Positions 16,893 through 25,528 of a stretch of 64,000 nucleotides of DNA are shown piece after piece. The notes beneath the pieces were generated by a model, which saw only the letters and a list, made by a program, of their open reading frames with translations, had not been told where the DNA came from and did not search any database. Both the position numbers and the translations under genes were made by a program. Source of the stretch: CAVTQZ01 sp963737015 (lineage in GTDB: Bacteria; Actinomycetota; Acidimicrobiia; Acidimicrobiales; UBA8190). The stretch spans positions 1,798,001-1,862,000 of the forward strand of contig CAVTQZ010000001.1 in NCBI GenBank assembly GCA_963737015.1, written 5' to 3'. Each line of letters starts with the position of its first letter. The stretch's first letter is position 1.

Positions 16893-17848
16893 GCGAACTA
16901 TCTGATCACCTCGGACCACTCGAGGAGCTGCGCTACGCGCTCGCCGAGGCCGACGCGCAGCGGCTCTCTCAGAGTCTCAACGACAGAGTCCTGTCCGCCG
17001 CGCTCGAGGCCCGTCTGCCGGGAAGGAACTCGGTGGAGCCACCCGCGATCGGCCCGCTCGAGGCCTTCCGGCGGGCTGGTGAGTCCATGGACCGCCTGCT
17101 TCGATCACTCGATGCAGATCAATGGCGAACGCCGACCCTGCGTGACCTCGATGTGCAGGGGCTCATCGGGCATCTGATCGGCGTGGAGCAAGCATTCATC
17201 TGCGCTTTGCAAAACGACCCCTCGCACGACGAGAAGGCCGATCACGTCACTTCGACCAGTCGTAGCGCCGCTTCCCAACGAGATCGCTCTCCTGCAAATA
17301 CGTTGTCGGACTGGCGGAAAGTGTTGAGCCGGAGCCTCGAGCTCGCGGAACCGCTCTCACCCGAGGACGGGTCGGTGGCTGGCGCCGCAGGGGACCCTCT
17401 CGGGCTGCACGGCATCCGGCTGCCGCTCGGCGCTCTGCTCGTGGTTCGGGCTTTCGAGTTGTGGACGCACGAGGAGGACATACGAAGGGCGATCGGAATG
17501 GCGCTCGGCGCTCCGGACGCGCAGAGCCTGAGGTTGATGACCGACCTGGCCTTCGAACTGCTCCCCGTTCCGTTGTCCGCGGTTGTTCCGTCTGCTCGAG
17601 CCGGTGCCGCGAAGGTCGTCCTGACCGGTGACGGTGGCCGGACATGGATCGGACCCCCCACTTCCGAACGGGCTGACGGTGATGGCAAAGTCGATCGGAT
17701 CGATGTGCGGATCGTGATGAGCGCCGTCGATTTTTGCCGGCTCGCTGCAAACCGAATGGATCTGGAACACATACCTGCAACGGTGAGAGGCGACAGTTCG
17801 ACCGCGCGTGGTCTTTTCGCTGCGGCCACGAAACTCGCTCTCGACTGA
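16889..17848 (+). CDS. Maleylpyruvate-isomerase-family (MDMPI) protein, probable partner of the ECF sigma factor
   Basis: About 319 residues starting at ATG 16889 within the sigma-factor stop. The first 50 residues are a helical leader (LEELRYALAEADAQRLSQSLNDRVLSAALEAR). An MDMPI-type DinB-like bundle follows, with the histidine of LIGHLIGVEQAF and the later LWTHEEDIRRAIGMALG motif. A C-terminal SCP2-like domain (GRTWIGPPTSERADGDGKVDR, VDFCRLAANRM) closes the protein. True family enzymes use mycothiol; translational coupling to a sigma factor suggests a regulatory role here, perhaps as a thiol-responsive anti-sigma factor. That role is inferred from position only, and no zinc-binding anti-sigma motif HxxxCxxC is present. 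Confidence 0.75.
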   Translation: MSELSDHLGPLEELRYALAEADAQRLSQSLNDRVLSAALEARLPGRNSVEPPAIGPLEAFRRAGESMDRLLRSLDADQWRTPTLRDLDVQGLIGHLIGVEQAFICALQNDPSHDEKADHVTSTSRSAASQRDRSPANTLSDWRKVLSRSLELAEPLSPEDGSVAGAAGDPLGLHGIRLPLGALLVVRAFELWTHEEDIRRAIGMALGAPDAQSLRLMTDLAFELLPVPLSAVVPSARAGAAKVVLTGDGGRTWIGPPTSERADGDGKVDRIDVRIVMSAVDFCRLAANRMDLEHIPATVRGDSSTARGLFAAATKLALD

Positions 17849-17979
17849 GTCCGCCGGGCGCAGGCGCACCGTCGCTCACAACGCCCGACATTCGGGTGTG
17901 ATCCATCTGACCCGACCGTGACGTACATGTGACGTGGACGGGAAGTAAGTCCCGTCACAGATCGGAGGGCTCGATTCAG

Positions 17980-18387
17980 ATGTCACTCGTGAGGTTCTTA
18001 CCCGCATGGTTCCACGCGATCGCGGACTACGCAGTAGGCGTAACTCTCGTCCTCGTCGCCGTAGCCGTCGGAGGGTCTGACGGTGCAGTCGCAAGTGGAG
18101 TCGTCATCGGCGCAACCGTGCTCTTGGTGAGCATGCTCACGCGCTATCCACTCGGCGTGCTGAGGGTGCTGCCCTTCCCCGTCCACTCCGCGGGCGACTA
18201 TCTCGCGGCCGCCCTTCTCTTCGCGGCTCCGTGGGCCTTGAACTTCTCTTCGGGCGACGGAGGACTGACCGCGTTCTACGTCGCGATGGGCGCAGCGGTC
18301 CTCGCCGTGAGCCTCGTGACCAACTACCAATACAGCCCGAAGAGGTCGTGGCCGGCCGCCACAGGTGCCAACCGGGCGCTCGCATGA
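17980..18387 (+). CDS. Small integral membrane protein, SPW-repeat-like
   Basis: About 135 residues from ATG 17980, with GGAGGG upstream. Four hydrophobic segments are evident, roughly at residues 9-28 (IADYAVGVTLVLVAVAVGG), 34-53, 65-85 (GDYLAAALLFAAPWAL) and 95-115 (FYVAMGAAVLAVSLVTNY). The spacing and the GDYLAAALLFAAPW segment recall SPW-repeat membrane proteins, but the match is weak. It stands alone between the maleylpyruvate-isomerase-like gene and the DedA-like gene. No function can be given. Confidence 0.7.
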   Translation: MSLVRFLPAWFHAIADYAVGVTLVLVAVAVGGSDGAVASGVVIGATVLLVSMLTRYPLGVLRVLPFPVHSAGDYLAAALLFAAPWALNFSSGDGGLTAFYVAMGAAVLAVSLVTNYQYSPKRSWPAATGANRALA

Positions 18388-18437
18388 GCTCGAGGCCGCC
18401 GCGGATCGAATGATCGCGTGCTGACGCCGCAGAAGTG

Positions 18438-19175
18438 ATGGTGGGGCCGTTGTCCTTCGGCGGCCCCACCGCCGCGCTCACGGGTCTCGGGGCGCCTGTG
18501 GCGCTGGGACTCCTCGTTCCGATGGAAGCAGGCGTCCCGATCCCGATCCCATCCGATCTCGTCGCTCTGGCGGTGGGCGAGAGAGTTTCCGCCGGCACGT
18601 TCCCGCTGTGGCTGGCGGTGATCGGGCTGGAGATCGTCGCCCTCGTCGGAACCTCGATCCTGTTCCTCTTTTGTCGCGGCGCCGGCCGCGCGGTCGTGAC
18701 GAGGCTTGCATCGCGCATCGGCCTGCGCGAGCAGAGACTCGAACGCGCCGGCGCATTGGTGGAGAGGGGTGGTCGGCCAGCCCTCGCCGCCGGCCGCGCC
18801 ACCCCCGGCTTACGCACCCTCACGGTGGTGGTAGCCGGAGCCGCAGGCCTGAGCGCCCGCCGAGCCCTACCCGCTCTCGTTTTGGGTAGCAGCTTGTTCC
18901 TCCAATTGCACCTCGTACTCGGCCTCTACTTCGGGCCACTCGCGAAGAAGGCGTACGACGCGGCGAAAGCGCCGACCCTCGCCGTCGCGCTCGCCCTCGC
19001 AGCAGCAGCGGTCGTCTTCTGGGTGGTGAGGCGCGGTCGCAGGGGCGCAGCGGAGTCCTGGTCCGAAGCGGCTTGTCCCGCATGTCTCGGTCTCTCTGTC
19101 GTCGGTGAGCGAGCCTTCGGTACCGGCCGGCATGGGCGGGATATTCGTGCTCTGCGAACGGAGCCGCACGCGTAG
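18438..19175 (+). CDS. DedA / SNARE-associated family membrane protein
   Basis: About 245 residues; the start at ATG 18438 is uncertain because no good ribosome site precedes it. The DedA pattern is visible: LLVPMEAGVPIPIPSDLVALAVGERVSAG, then a membrane segment, FCRGAGRAVVTRLASRIGLREQRLERAGALVERGGRPALAAGRATPGLRTLTVVVAG, and further membrane segments (ALVLGSSLFLQLHLVLGLYFG). DedA proteins are inner-membrane transporters linked to lipid-carrier recycling and membrane homeostasis. The C-terminal 45 residues after the last segment are basic and atypical. A 9-bp inverted repeat (18441-18469) lies in the first codons. Confidence 0.82.
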   Translation: MVGPLSFGGPTAALTGLGAPVALGLLVPMEAGVPIPIPSDLVALAVGERVSAGTFPLWLAVIGLEIVALVGTSILFLFCRGAGRAVVTRLASRIGLREQRLERAGALVERGGRPALAAGRATPGLRTLTVVVAGAAGLSARRALPALVLGSSLFLQLHLVLGLYFGPLAKKAYDAAKAPTLAVALALAAAAVVFWVVRRGRRGAAESWSEAACPACLGLSVVGERAFGTGRHGRDIRALRTEPHA

Positions 19176-19236
19176 CTCGAGACGCCGGGGAGTCCAAGGT
19201 GCTCTCGTCTGTCACCATTAGGGTGAGGCGAGAGTC

Positions 19237-20682
19237 ATGGATGCAAGCCAGATCGCCGAGATCGCAAACCTCCTGGGCGACTCGATCGTCGTCGTGGACG
19301 ACGAAGGTCGCCTCGAATGGGCAAACGAAGCAGCCGAGCGCCTGCTCGGTGTGGCTGCGAAAGACGTGATCGGTCAGAGCACGATCGATTTCGTCCATCC
19401 CGAGGATGTCGATGTGGTGTCGAGCTCCCTCGCGAGCATCCAGGGCAAAGGCGTCGGAACCCCGATCGAGATACGGGTCCGTGCCGTTGACGGCTGGAAG
19501 CTAGTGGAGCTCGTCGGAGCGAATCTCCTCTCCAACCCACGCGTCAAGGCCATTGTGCTGAGCATCAGGGATCTCACAGAACGACGGCGCTGGGAGGTCG
19601 CCCGCGACGAGGTGAGCCGGTTTCGCGCGCTCGTCCACAACTCGGCGACGATCATCATGTTGCTCGACGCGTCGGGCAGGGTGGAATCCGTGTCCGCTGC
19701 GATCACGCGCCTGCTCGGACGCGACCAGGAGCTCGTAGAAGGCCGGCCGCTCATGGAGCTCGTGGCACCCGAAGACCGCGACCGGGTGGTGGAGGTGACC
19801 AGGGAATCGGCGCTCTCGATGCCGGACTCGCCGCGGCGTAGAACGATCGAGGTGGATCTTCTCCGCGAAGGTGGAAAGGAGAAGGTTCCTTTCGAGCTCC
19901 ACATCGTCAACCTTCTCGATGACCCTACGGTCTCGGGTCTGGTCGTCTCGGGACACGACATCACTCCATTGAGGCGCTCACTCGATGAGCTTGCGAAGAC
20001 GCAGGCCGAACTCGTGCACCGGGAGCGTCTCGCCGCCGTGGGCGAGCTCGCATCGATGATCGGCCACGAGCTTCGAAACCCTCTCGGCGCCGCGACGAAC
20101 TTCCTCTACCTGGCTCGACTCAAGCTCGGGGACGAGATCGACCCCGAAGTGGAAGATCTGTTGTCGATGGTCGAACGGCAGACAAACCGAGCAGCTGCCT
20201 TGTCCGAGGACCTGACGACCTACGTGCGCGAGCACAAGCCGGAGCCTGTGCACATCGATTTCGACGCAGTGGTCCAGGACGTGCTTCGTGCCACGCCGCC
20301 TCCGGACGGGGTAGAGATCGAGCTCGAGGACGAGGCGGTCGGATTCGACGCCGATGCGACCCAGTTGTCGCAGATGCTCACGAACCTCGTGGTGAACGCC
20401 TACCAGGCCATGTCCGAAGGAGGAACTCTCCGGATCGGGGCGACGGCGAGAGCCGACCTAGTGGAGATCACGTTGAGGGACACCGGCTCGGGCATCGAGC
20501 CGGAGATCGCCCAGAGGCTCTTCGATCCCTTCTTCACCACAAAGACAGAGGGAACGGGCCTCGGTTTGTCAATCGTACGGCGGCTCGCCCGTTCTCACGG
20601 AGGGAGCATCGTGATCGACAATTCCCCCGGCGGGGGCGCCATAGCGACCTTGAGGTTGCCGCGGCACATCGGCCCGGGATGA
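19237..20682 (+). CDS. PAS-domain sensor histidine kinase
   Basis: A 481-residue cytoplasmic kinase with no membrane segment. It has PAS domain 1 (about 8-115, SIVVVDDEGRLEWANEAAERLLG), PAS domain 2 (about 125-245, ATIIMLLDASGRVESVSAAI), HisKA with the phospho-accepting histidine in GHELRNPLGAATNF (His about 277) and a HATPase domain with the N box NLVVNAYQAM, G1 DTGSGIEPEIA and G2 GTGLGLSIVRRLARSHGG. It starts at ATG 19237 after a GAGGCGAG stretch. The next gene, 17 nt downstream, is a response regulator, so the two form a two-component system. The signal is unknown; two soluble PAS domains point to redox, light or a small ligand. Confidence 0.93.
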   Translation: MDASQIAEIANLLGDSIVVVDDEGRLEWANEAAERLLGVAAKDVIGQSTIDFVHPEDVDVVSSSLASIQGKGVGTPIEIRVRAVDGWKLVELVGANLLSNPRVKAIVLSIRDLTERRRWEVARDEVSRFRALVHNSATIIMLLDASGRVESVSAAITRLLGRDQELVEGRPLMELVAPEDRDRVVEVTRESALSMPDSPRRRTIEVDLLREGGKEKVPFELHIVNLLDDPTVSGLVVSGHDITPLRRSLDELAKTQAELVHRERLAAVGELASMIGHELRNPLGAATNFLYLARLKLGDEIDPEVEDLLSMVERQTNRAAALSEDLTTYVREHKPEPVHIDFDAVVQDVLRATPPPDGVEIELEDEAVGFDADATQLSQMLTNLVVNAYQAMSEGGTLRIGATARADLVEITLRDTGSGIEPEIAQRLFDPFFTTKTEGTGLGLSIVRRLARSHGGSIVIDNSPGGGAIATLRLPRHIGPG

Positions 20683-20698
20683 ACGAGAGGTACGTGGC

Positions 20699-21071
20699 TT
20701 GAGCGACGGCGCCCGGGTGCTCGTGGCGGACGACAACGTGGGAGTGCGCAGCTCGACCGCGGCGATACTGCGGGGAGCGGGATACGAGGTTCTCGAAGCG
20801 GAAGACGGCGACGCCGCGCTCGAAGAGCCTCTCGTCCAACTCGGTGGACGTCCTGGTCCTGGACGTGCGGATGCCGAAACGCGACGGCATCGCGGTGCTC
20901 GAGTCCATCTCCCCCGCACCGCCACCTCCTGCGGTGCTCCTCGTATCGGCGTTCGACCTGGACGGCGACGTCCGCTCGCGCCTCGGCGAGAGGGTGTCGC
21001 GCCACATGCGCAAGCCCGTGCCACCGGCGAGTCTCCTCGAGGCTGTCTCGGAGGCTGCGAGCTCGATCTAG
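20699..21071 (+). CDS. Single-domain response regulator, frameshifted
   Basis: Two overlapping frames together encode one receiver domain of about 124 residues. The first part (TTG 20699, after GAGAGG) gives ARVLVADDNVGVRSSTAAILRGAGYEVLEAEDGDAALE with the acidic pair DD. The second, in the next frame from about 20,826, gives SVDVLVLDVRMPKRDGIAVLESI with the phospho-accepting aspartate, then VLLVSAF and the conserved lysine in MRKPVPP. Joining them by skipping one base near 20,822-20,826 restores the normal receiver spacing. No output domain follows, as in CheY-type regulators. It is coupled to the histidine kinase just upstream. The break is either one inserted base or a real lesion. Confidence 0.8.
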
Positions 21072-21119
21072 AGCTCGAGGACCGTGCCTGTGCGAGAGCC
21101 ACCCGAGAGGTGGCCCGGG

Positions 21120-22100
21120 TCAGGCGTGCCCGAGAACCGGATGCGCCACGTAGGGCTCCTCCAGGCGCTTCATCTCGTCCTCACCAAGTGCGAGCTGTTC
21201 GGCGGCGAGGGCGTCCTCGACATGAGAGACCTTCGTCGCCCCGACGATCGGGGCCGTGACCCCCGGCCTGTGCAACAGCCATGCGAGCGCCACCTGGGCA
21301 GGCGGCACCGCGCGTTCAGCTGCGAGTTCGCGCACACGATCGGCGACGTCGAAGTCGGCGGGCTGATTGTAGAGATAGTCCGCGAAGGGATCGGACCCGG
21401 CCCGGGTCGTGAGCCTCTCCCCCTCGCGTGTGCGGTTGCCGGTCAAAAGTCCGCGCGCCAGCGGGCTCCAGGGAATCACGGCGACGCCATCTTCGATGCA
21501 GAGGGGGATCATCTCGCGCTCTTCCTCGCGGTATACGAGGTTGTAGTGCGGCTGCATCGACACGAAGCGGGTCCATCCGTTCACCTCGGCCACGTGCTGT
21601 GCCTTCGCGAACTGCCAGGCGAACATGGAGCTCGCACCTATGTAACGTGCCTTACCGGCGCGCACCACGTCGTTGAGCGCGCACATCGTCTCCTCGATCG
21701 GCGTCCGGTGGTCCCAGCGATGGATCTGATATAGGTCGACGTAGTCCATCCCGAGCCTTCGCAACGACGCGTCGATCGCAGACAGGATGTGTTTGCGCGA
21801 CAACCCTGAACCGTTCTCGCCCGACTCGACCGGCATGAAGACCTTCGTGGCCACGACGGCCTCGTCGCGCTTCAGCATTTTCAACACGAGCCGTCCGGTC
21901 GCCACCTCGCTCGCACCAGCCGAATATGTGTCGGCGGTATCGAAGAACGTGACTCCTCCGTCGACCGCTGCCCTGACGATCGGTTCGGCGGCCTTCTCGT
22001 CGAGCACCCACGCCCTTTCGCTCTCGTTGCCGAAGCTCATCATGCCGAGGCAGATGCGCGACACCCTGAGACCGGTCTTTCCGAAATTCACGTACTGCAC
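21120..22100 (-). CDS. Aldo/keto reductase
   Basis: About 326 residues starting at GTG 22100, preceded by GGAGGTG; a start 22 codons earlier is possible but the added residues are unconserved. The AKR barrel is complete: GKTGLRVSRICLGMMSFG, the catalytic aspartate and tyrosine in FFDTADTYSAGASE, the lysine in VVATKVF, the histidine in DLYQIHRWD, and the cofactor-binding end VTAPIVGATKVSHVEDALAA. Members of this branch reduce aldehydes or ketones with NADPH; the physiological substrate is unknown. It is convergent with the response regulator and divergent from the lipoprotein gene. Confidence 0.9.
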   Translation of the reverse strand: MQYVNFGKTGLRVSRICLGMMSFGNESERAWVLDEKAAEPIVRAAVDGGVTFFDTADTYSAGASEVATGRLVLKMLKRDEAVVATKVFMPVESGENGSGLSRKHILSAIDASLRRLGMDYVDLYQIHRWDHRTPIEETMCALNDVVRAGKARYIGASSMFAWQFAKAQHVAEVNGWTRFVSMQPHYNLVYREEEREMIPLCIEDGVAVIPWSPLARGLLTGNRTREGERLTTRAGSDPFADYLYNQPADFDVADRVRELAAERAVPPAQVALAWLLHRPGVTAPIVGATKVSHVEDALAAEQLALGEDEMKRLEEPYVAHPVLGHA

Positions 22101-22186
22101 TCGGGTCACCTCCGCTTCGGCATGCACAATCGGGCCCGGCAGCCCCGTCTGGAGCTGCGCTGGCATTTCGGGCCATCATCATCGCT

Positions 22187-22702
22187 GTGAAGCTGCGCCT
22201 TCCAGCCAAGGTCGCCTGGCCGATGCTCGCCGCGGCCCTGGGCCTCGCTTCGAGCGCCTGCGGGGGTTCGAACAATTCGTCGGCGAACGCTCCGAGGGCG
22301 ACCGGGCCGGCGTACGAGATCACCGCCGCCAACGTGAGCGGCCTCGGCAAGGTCCTGGTCAACGGCAGGGGTTACACCCTCTACCTGTACGTCCCGGACA
22401 ACCATTCCTCGCACTCGACCTGCAGCGGCCCGTGCGCCGCGGCGTGGCCACCCGTCACCCTCCCGAGTGGTGTCTCGTCGCCCCAGGCAGGCAGGGGCGT
22501 CAACAGCTCGCTTCTCGGGGTCACCACCCGCTCGGACGGCAGCCGTCAGGTCACCTACAACGGCTGGCCCCTCTACAGGTGGGTGAACGACCCGAGTCCC
22601 GGACAGGCCACGGGCCAGGCGATCTTCAACCTCGGAGGGCGCTGGTACGTAGTCGGCACCGACGGAAACCCGAACCAGAGCCCCAATCCGAACGGTTTCT
22701 GA
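22187..22702 (+). CDS. Lipoprotein with secreted repeats of unknown function
   Basis: A 171-residue protein with a lipoprotein signal peptide: basic start, hydrophobic core AWPMLAAALGLASS and a lipobox cysteine at about residue 25 followed by GGSNNSS. The mature part has two related repeats, GLGKVLVNGRGYTLYLYVPDNHSSHSTCSGPCAAAWPPV and SRQVTYNGWPLYRWVNDPSPG with GGRWYVVGTDGNP, typical of the actinobacterial secreted-repeat lipoprotein family. It is expected on the outer face of the membrane. The family function is unknown, though some members lie near electron-transfer genes. It starts at GTG 22187 and is divergent from the aldo/keto reductase gene. Confidence 0.82.
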   Translation: MKLRLPAKVAWPMLAAALGLASSACGGSNNSSANAPRATGPAYEITAANVSGLGKVLVNGRGYTLYLYVPDNHSSHSTCSGPCAAAWPPVTLPSGVSSPQAGRGVNSSLLGVTTRSDGSRQVTYNGWPLYRWVNDPSPGQATGQAIFNLGGRWYVVGTDGNPNQSPNPNGF

Positions 22703-22730
22703 CCCGGCCGAACCCGGCGGGCTGCGGGCT

Positions 22731-23829
22731 TCACGGCCAGACGAGGTGGGTCCCGGCGTAGAGCGAGGCGGCGATCGAGGTGTCCTCCCACTTCCCGAGA
22801 TCGGGGACCGACCGCAGGATCCCGTAGCGCTCGAGCGCCTGCGCTTCGGGTTCCCATTCCGCACGCGATTCGACTCCCACTCCGGCGCCCGGGAGGCTGT
22901 GGCTCTGCGCGAGGGAGGCTTCGAGGTGCCAGACCGCCAACTCGTGGGCCAGCGAGTAGAGCGACCCCGCCGCTTGCGCGTAGCCCTGTTCGATCCGCAC
23001 GCATGAAGACTCCTGCGCCACGCAGTAATCGAACGCGTGCAGCTCCGCGCGAAGAAAATCCGAGGCAGCTTGCCGATGCCGCGAGAGAAACGACCGATTG
23101 AAGATCTCGACGTTGAAAGTCCCCCGGATCCCGAACTGACTCGGCACGAACTCGTTGAAATGCGCGCCCTCGGCTCGGAGGCTCAACGGCTCGTTCGACT
23201 GGTAGGCCTGTAGTGCACTCTCTTGTCCCTGGACGAGCTGGTTGGGGTCGTAGTCCTGGCTGTCGACCATGTCGACCCGTGACGGATCGACTCCGGCGGC
23301 TCGCAGCATCTCGAGGATCATGAGGGGGACCGTGAAGTGGTAAGCGAGGGTCTTGCCGACGAGTTGGTTCAAATTGGTTATCTGCGGCTGTGTCAAAAGG
23401 GCGTAGTCCGACGTGTCGCCGAAGGTCGCCACAGCCTCGACTTGAGCGCCGTTGGCAACTTCCGCAAGGTCGTCGGCGGCGCTCCCGATATTGGTCACCG
23501 TCGCCCGGCCCGAAGAGACCAACTCGACCGAGTCGGAGGAAATTGGTGACCAGATCGACGCCCAGGCACATTGCCCGGAAGTAACCGAGCTTCTGCGCGG
23601 CAAAGACGTCGATGATGCCCGCCGACGCGTCGAAACCGAACGGAGAGACATAGGTGATGGTCCCTGCGGAGCGGTTCGACGCACAGCTCGGCGCGTCGAG
23701 CGAGCTCGCGCCTCGGTGGGACGAACCCTCGGGTTGTGTCGTGCTCGAGCACGCTGCAAGGACGGAGCTGGAGACGCCGATCACCAAGAGAGCTCCGACG
23801 ATTGTCCACCTGCGAGTCAGCCGGCCCAT
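22731..23829 (-). CDS. NMT1/SsuA-type ABC substrate-binding lipoprotein, frameshifted
   Basis: The ATG at 23829 begins a lipoprotein signal (IVGALLVIGVSSSVLAAC) followed by TITYVSPFGFDASAGIIDVFAAQKLGYFRAMCLGVDLVTNF. After about 23,538 the similarity continues in the next frame: DSVELVSSGRATVTNIGSAADDLAEVANGAQVEAVATFG, then LVGKTLAYHFTVPLMILEMLRAAGV, through to the stop at 22731. Skipping one base in the run AATTTCCTCC restores a protein of about 365 residues. Family members bind sulfonates, nitrate, thiamine precursors or similar small molecules at the cell surface. The gene follows its permease by 4 nt. Whether the break is real or a sequence error cannot be settled here. Confidence 0.8.
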
Positions 23830-23833
23830 CGCC

Positions 23834-24601
23834 CTATCCCCGAACGAGACCGGAGTGGTGCCAGCTGAGGAACCTGCGCTGCAACAACACCACCAGCAAG
23901 GTCAACACGATCCCGAGCAGGACCAGGATCAGAACCGAGGCATAGACCGTCTTCAAGTCGGACAGGGAAGCCCCGGTCTGTATCAAAGCGCCAAGTCCGC
24001 TGTCCCTGCCCGGTGCGCTGAACTCGGCGACGATAGCCCCGATGACCGACAACGGCAGGCACACGCGTAGAGCCGCGAACAGGAACGGAAGGCTGCCGGG
24101 AAGCCGCAGGCGGAACAGGATGTCCCATCGGGACGCGTGCAGCGATCTCAGGACCGTCAGGCTCTCCGGATCGGCTGACCTCAAGCCGATGAGGACGTTG
24201 ACGAGAAAAGGAAAGAACACGATCACGCCGGTCAGCACGTACTTGGGCGTCATACCGAAACCGAACGCGACCACGAGTCCCGGGGCGATCCCTACGAGCG
24301 GCGTGACGTTCAGAGCCACGGCCAGTGGCATCAAGGCCCTTTCGAGGACGGGAAGTTCGCTCATCGCAACGGCCAGAACGAAGGCAGCGGCCATCCCGCA
24401 GCCCGCTCCCACTGCGACCTCGTTCAAGGTGACGAGCAGGTCCCGCCCGTACAGACCCGGGTGACCGGACAGCTCCGAGAAGATCTGGGGCAGAGTCGGG
24501 ATCAGGGAGCGGTTGTGCAGCGCGACCAGTTGCCAAACGAGGCAAATGAGCGCCAAGGCGACGAGAGGCGGCATGCAGAGACCCAGAAGTCGCCTGGTCA
24601 T
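23834..24601 (-). CDS. ABC transporter permease, SsuC/TauC type
   Basis: About 255 residues from ATG 24601, which overlaps the ATPase stop (ATGA). About six membrane segments are visible, starting with LCMPPLVALALICLVWQLV. The cytoplasmic coupling loop reads VLRSLHASRWDILFRLRLPGSLPFLFAALRVCLPLSVIGAIVAEF, close to the EAA motif of the binding-protein-dependent transport family. It forms the membrane pore of an importer with the ATPase before it and the binding protein after it. No substrate can be read from the permease. Confidence 0.9.
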   Translation of the reverse strand: MTRRLLGLCMPPLVALALICLVWQLVALHNRSLIPTLPQIFSELSGHPGLYGRDLLVTLNEVAVGAGCGMAAAFVLAVAMSELPVLERALMPLAVALNVTPLVGIAPGLVVAFGFGMTPKYVLTGVIVFFPFLVNVLIGLRSADPESLTVLRSLHASRWDILFRLRLPGSLPFLFAALRVCLPLSVIGAIVAEFSAPGRDSGLGALIQTGASLSDLKTVYASVLILVLLGIVLTLLVVLLQRRFLSWHHSGLVRG

Positions 24602-25476
24602 GTCCGCCCTTTCACCACATCCGGCTCCGTCCACGCTCTGCGGAGCTCGTGGCGTACGGCGAGCTCGATGGAGTGGAACTCCGGCGTCGTCTCGACCATC
24701 TCGCCTCGCGGTCGGCTGAGCCCCACGGGGACAACTGCTCGAACGCTGCCCGGCTGGGATGACATGACCACGACGGCGTCCGCGAGAACGACGGCCTCCG
24801 TTACCGAGTGCGTGACGAACAACACGGTCTTGCGATTCGCTTGCCAGATCCGCAGAAGCTCGTGACGCTGAAGCTCACGCGTCAGCTCGTCCAGAGCGGA
24901 GAACGGCTCGTCCATGAGAAGGACGGCGGGGTCGAACACCAGAGCGCGGGCAATGGCGACCCTCTGCTGCATCCCCAATGAGAGTTGTCCCGGCCTACGG
25001 TCGAGTACGCCGGCCAACCCGAGCTTCTCGAGCAGCTCGACCGGAGCGAGCTCACGGGGCGTCTTCGCGTCACGCGAGCGTCGCCGGGCGGTGTTCACCT
25101 GAAGCGACAGCTTCACGTTGTCCAGCACGCTCCTCCAGGGAAGAAGAGCCGGTGATTGCGGCACGAGACCTATCTTCTTGGACGCGGTCGCGGCGGCCGG
25201 CGATTGCCCGAAGATCGAGACCGAGCCGCGGTCGGATTCGACGAGCCCGCCGATGATCCGCAGGAGCGTCGACTTTCCGCAGCCCGACGGGCCGATGATC
25301 GCCACGAACATGCCCTCCGGCACGCTCAGCTCGACGTCCTCGAGTGCGAGGACACGCCCGCGGCGGACCTCGAACGATTTGGAGACCCCCGTGACACAGA
25401 GCACGGGCGACACGCCGGGAGGGCAAATTTCAGCCGCGGTTCGAGATACGTCCACGCCGTGCACGGCGCTCGCCAT
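24598..25476 (-). CDS. ABC transporter ATP-binding protein, SsuB/TauB type
   Basis: A 292-residue ATPase with Walker A GPSGCGKSTLLRIIGG near residue 60, Q-loop KKIGLVPQSPALLPWRSVLDNV, signature QLSLGMQQRVAIARAL, Walker B AVLLMDEPFSALDELTR and the switch histidine in VLFVTHSVTEAVVLADAVVVM. The signature reads LSLGM instead of the usual LSGGM, a small change seen at a position that normally tolerates little variation. It starts at ATG 25476 and is the first gene of the minus-strand importer unit. It is divergent from the HAD phosphatase gene, with about 50 nt between them. Confidence 0.92.
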   Translation of the reverse strand: MASAVHGVDVSRTAAEICPPGVSPVLCVTGVSKSFEVRRGRVLALEDVELSVPEGMFVAIIGPSGCGKSTLLRIIGGLVESDRGSVSIFGQSPAAATASKKIGLVPQSPALLPWRSVLDNVKLSLQVNTARRRSRDAKTPRELAPVELLEKLGLAGVLDRRPGQLSLGMQQRVAIARALVFDPAVLLMDEPFSALDELTRELQRHELLRIWQANRKTVLFVTHSVTEAVVLADAVVVMSSQPGSVRAVVPVGLSRPRGEMVETTPEFHSIELAVRHELRRAWTEPDVVKGRT

Positions 25477-25528
25477 GGGGCGAAAGGGTACCGGCTGGGC
25501 CTGCGCCGACCGTTACGATCTGAGTTTG

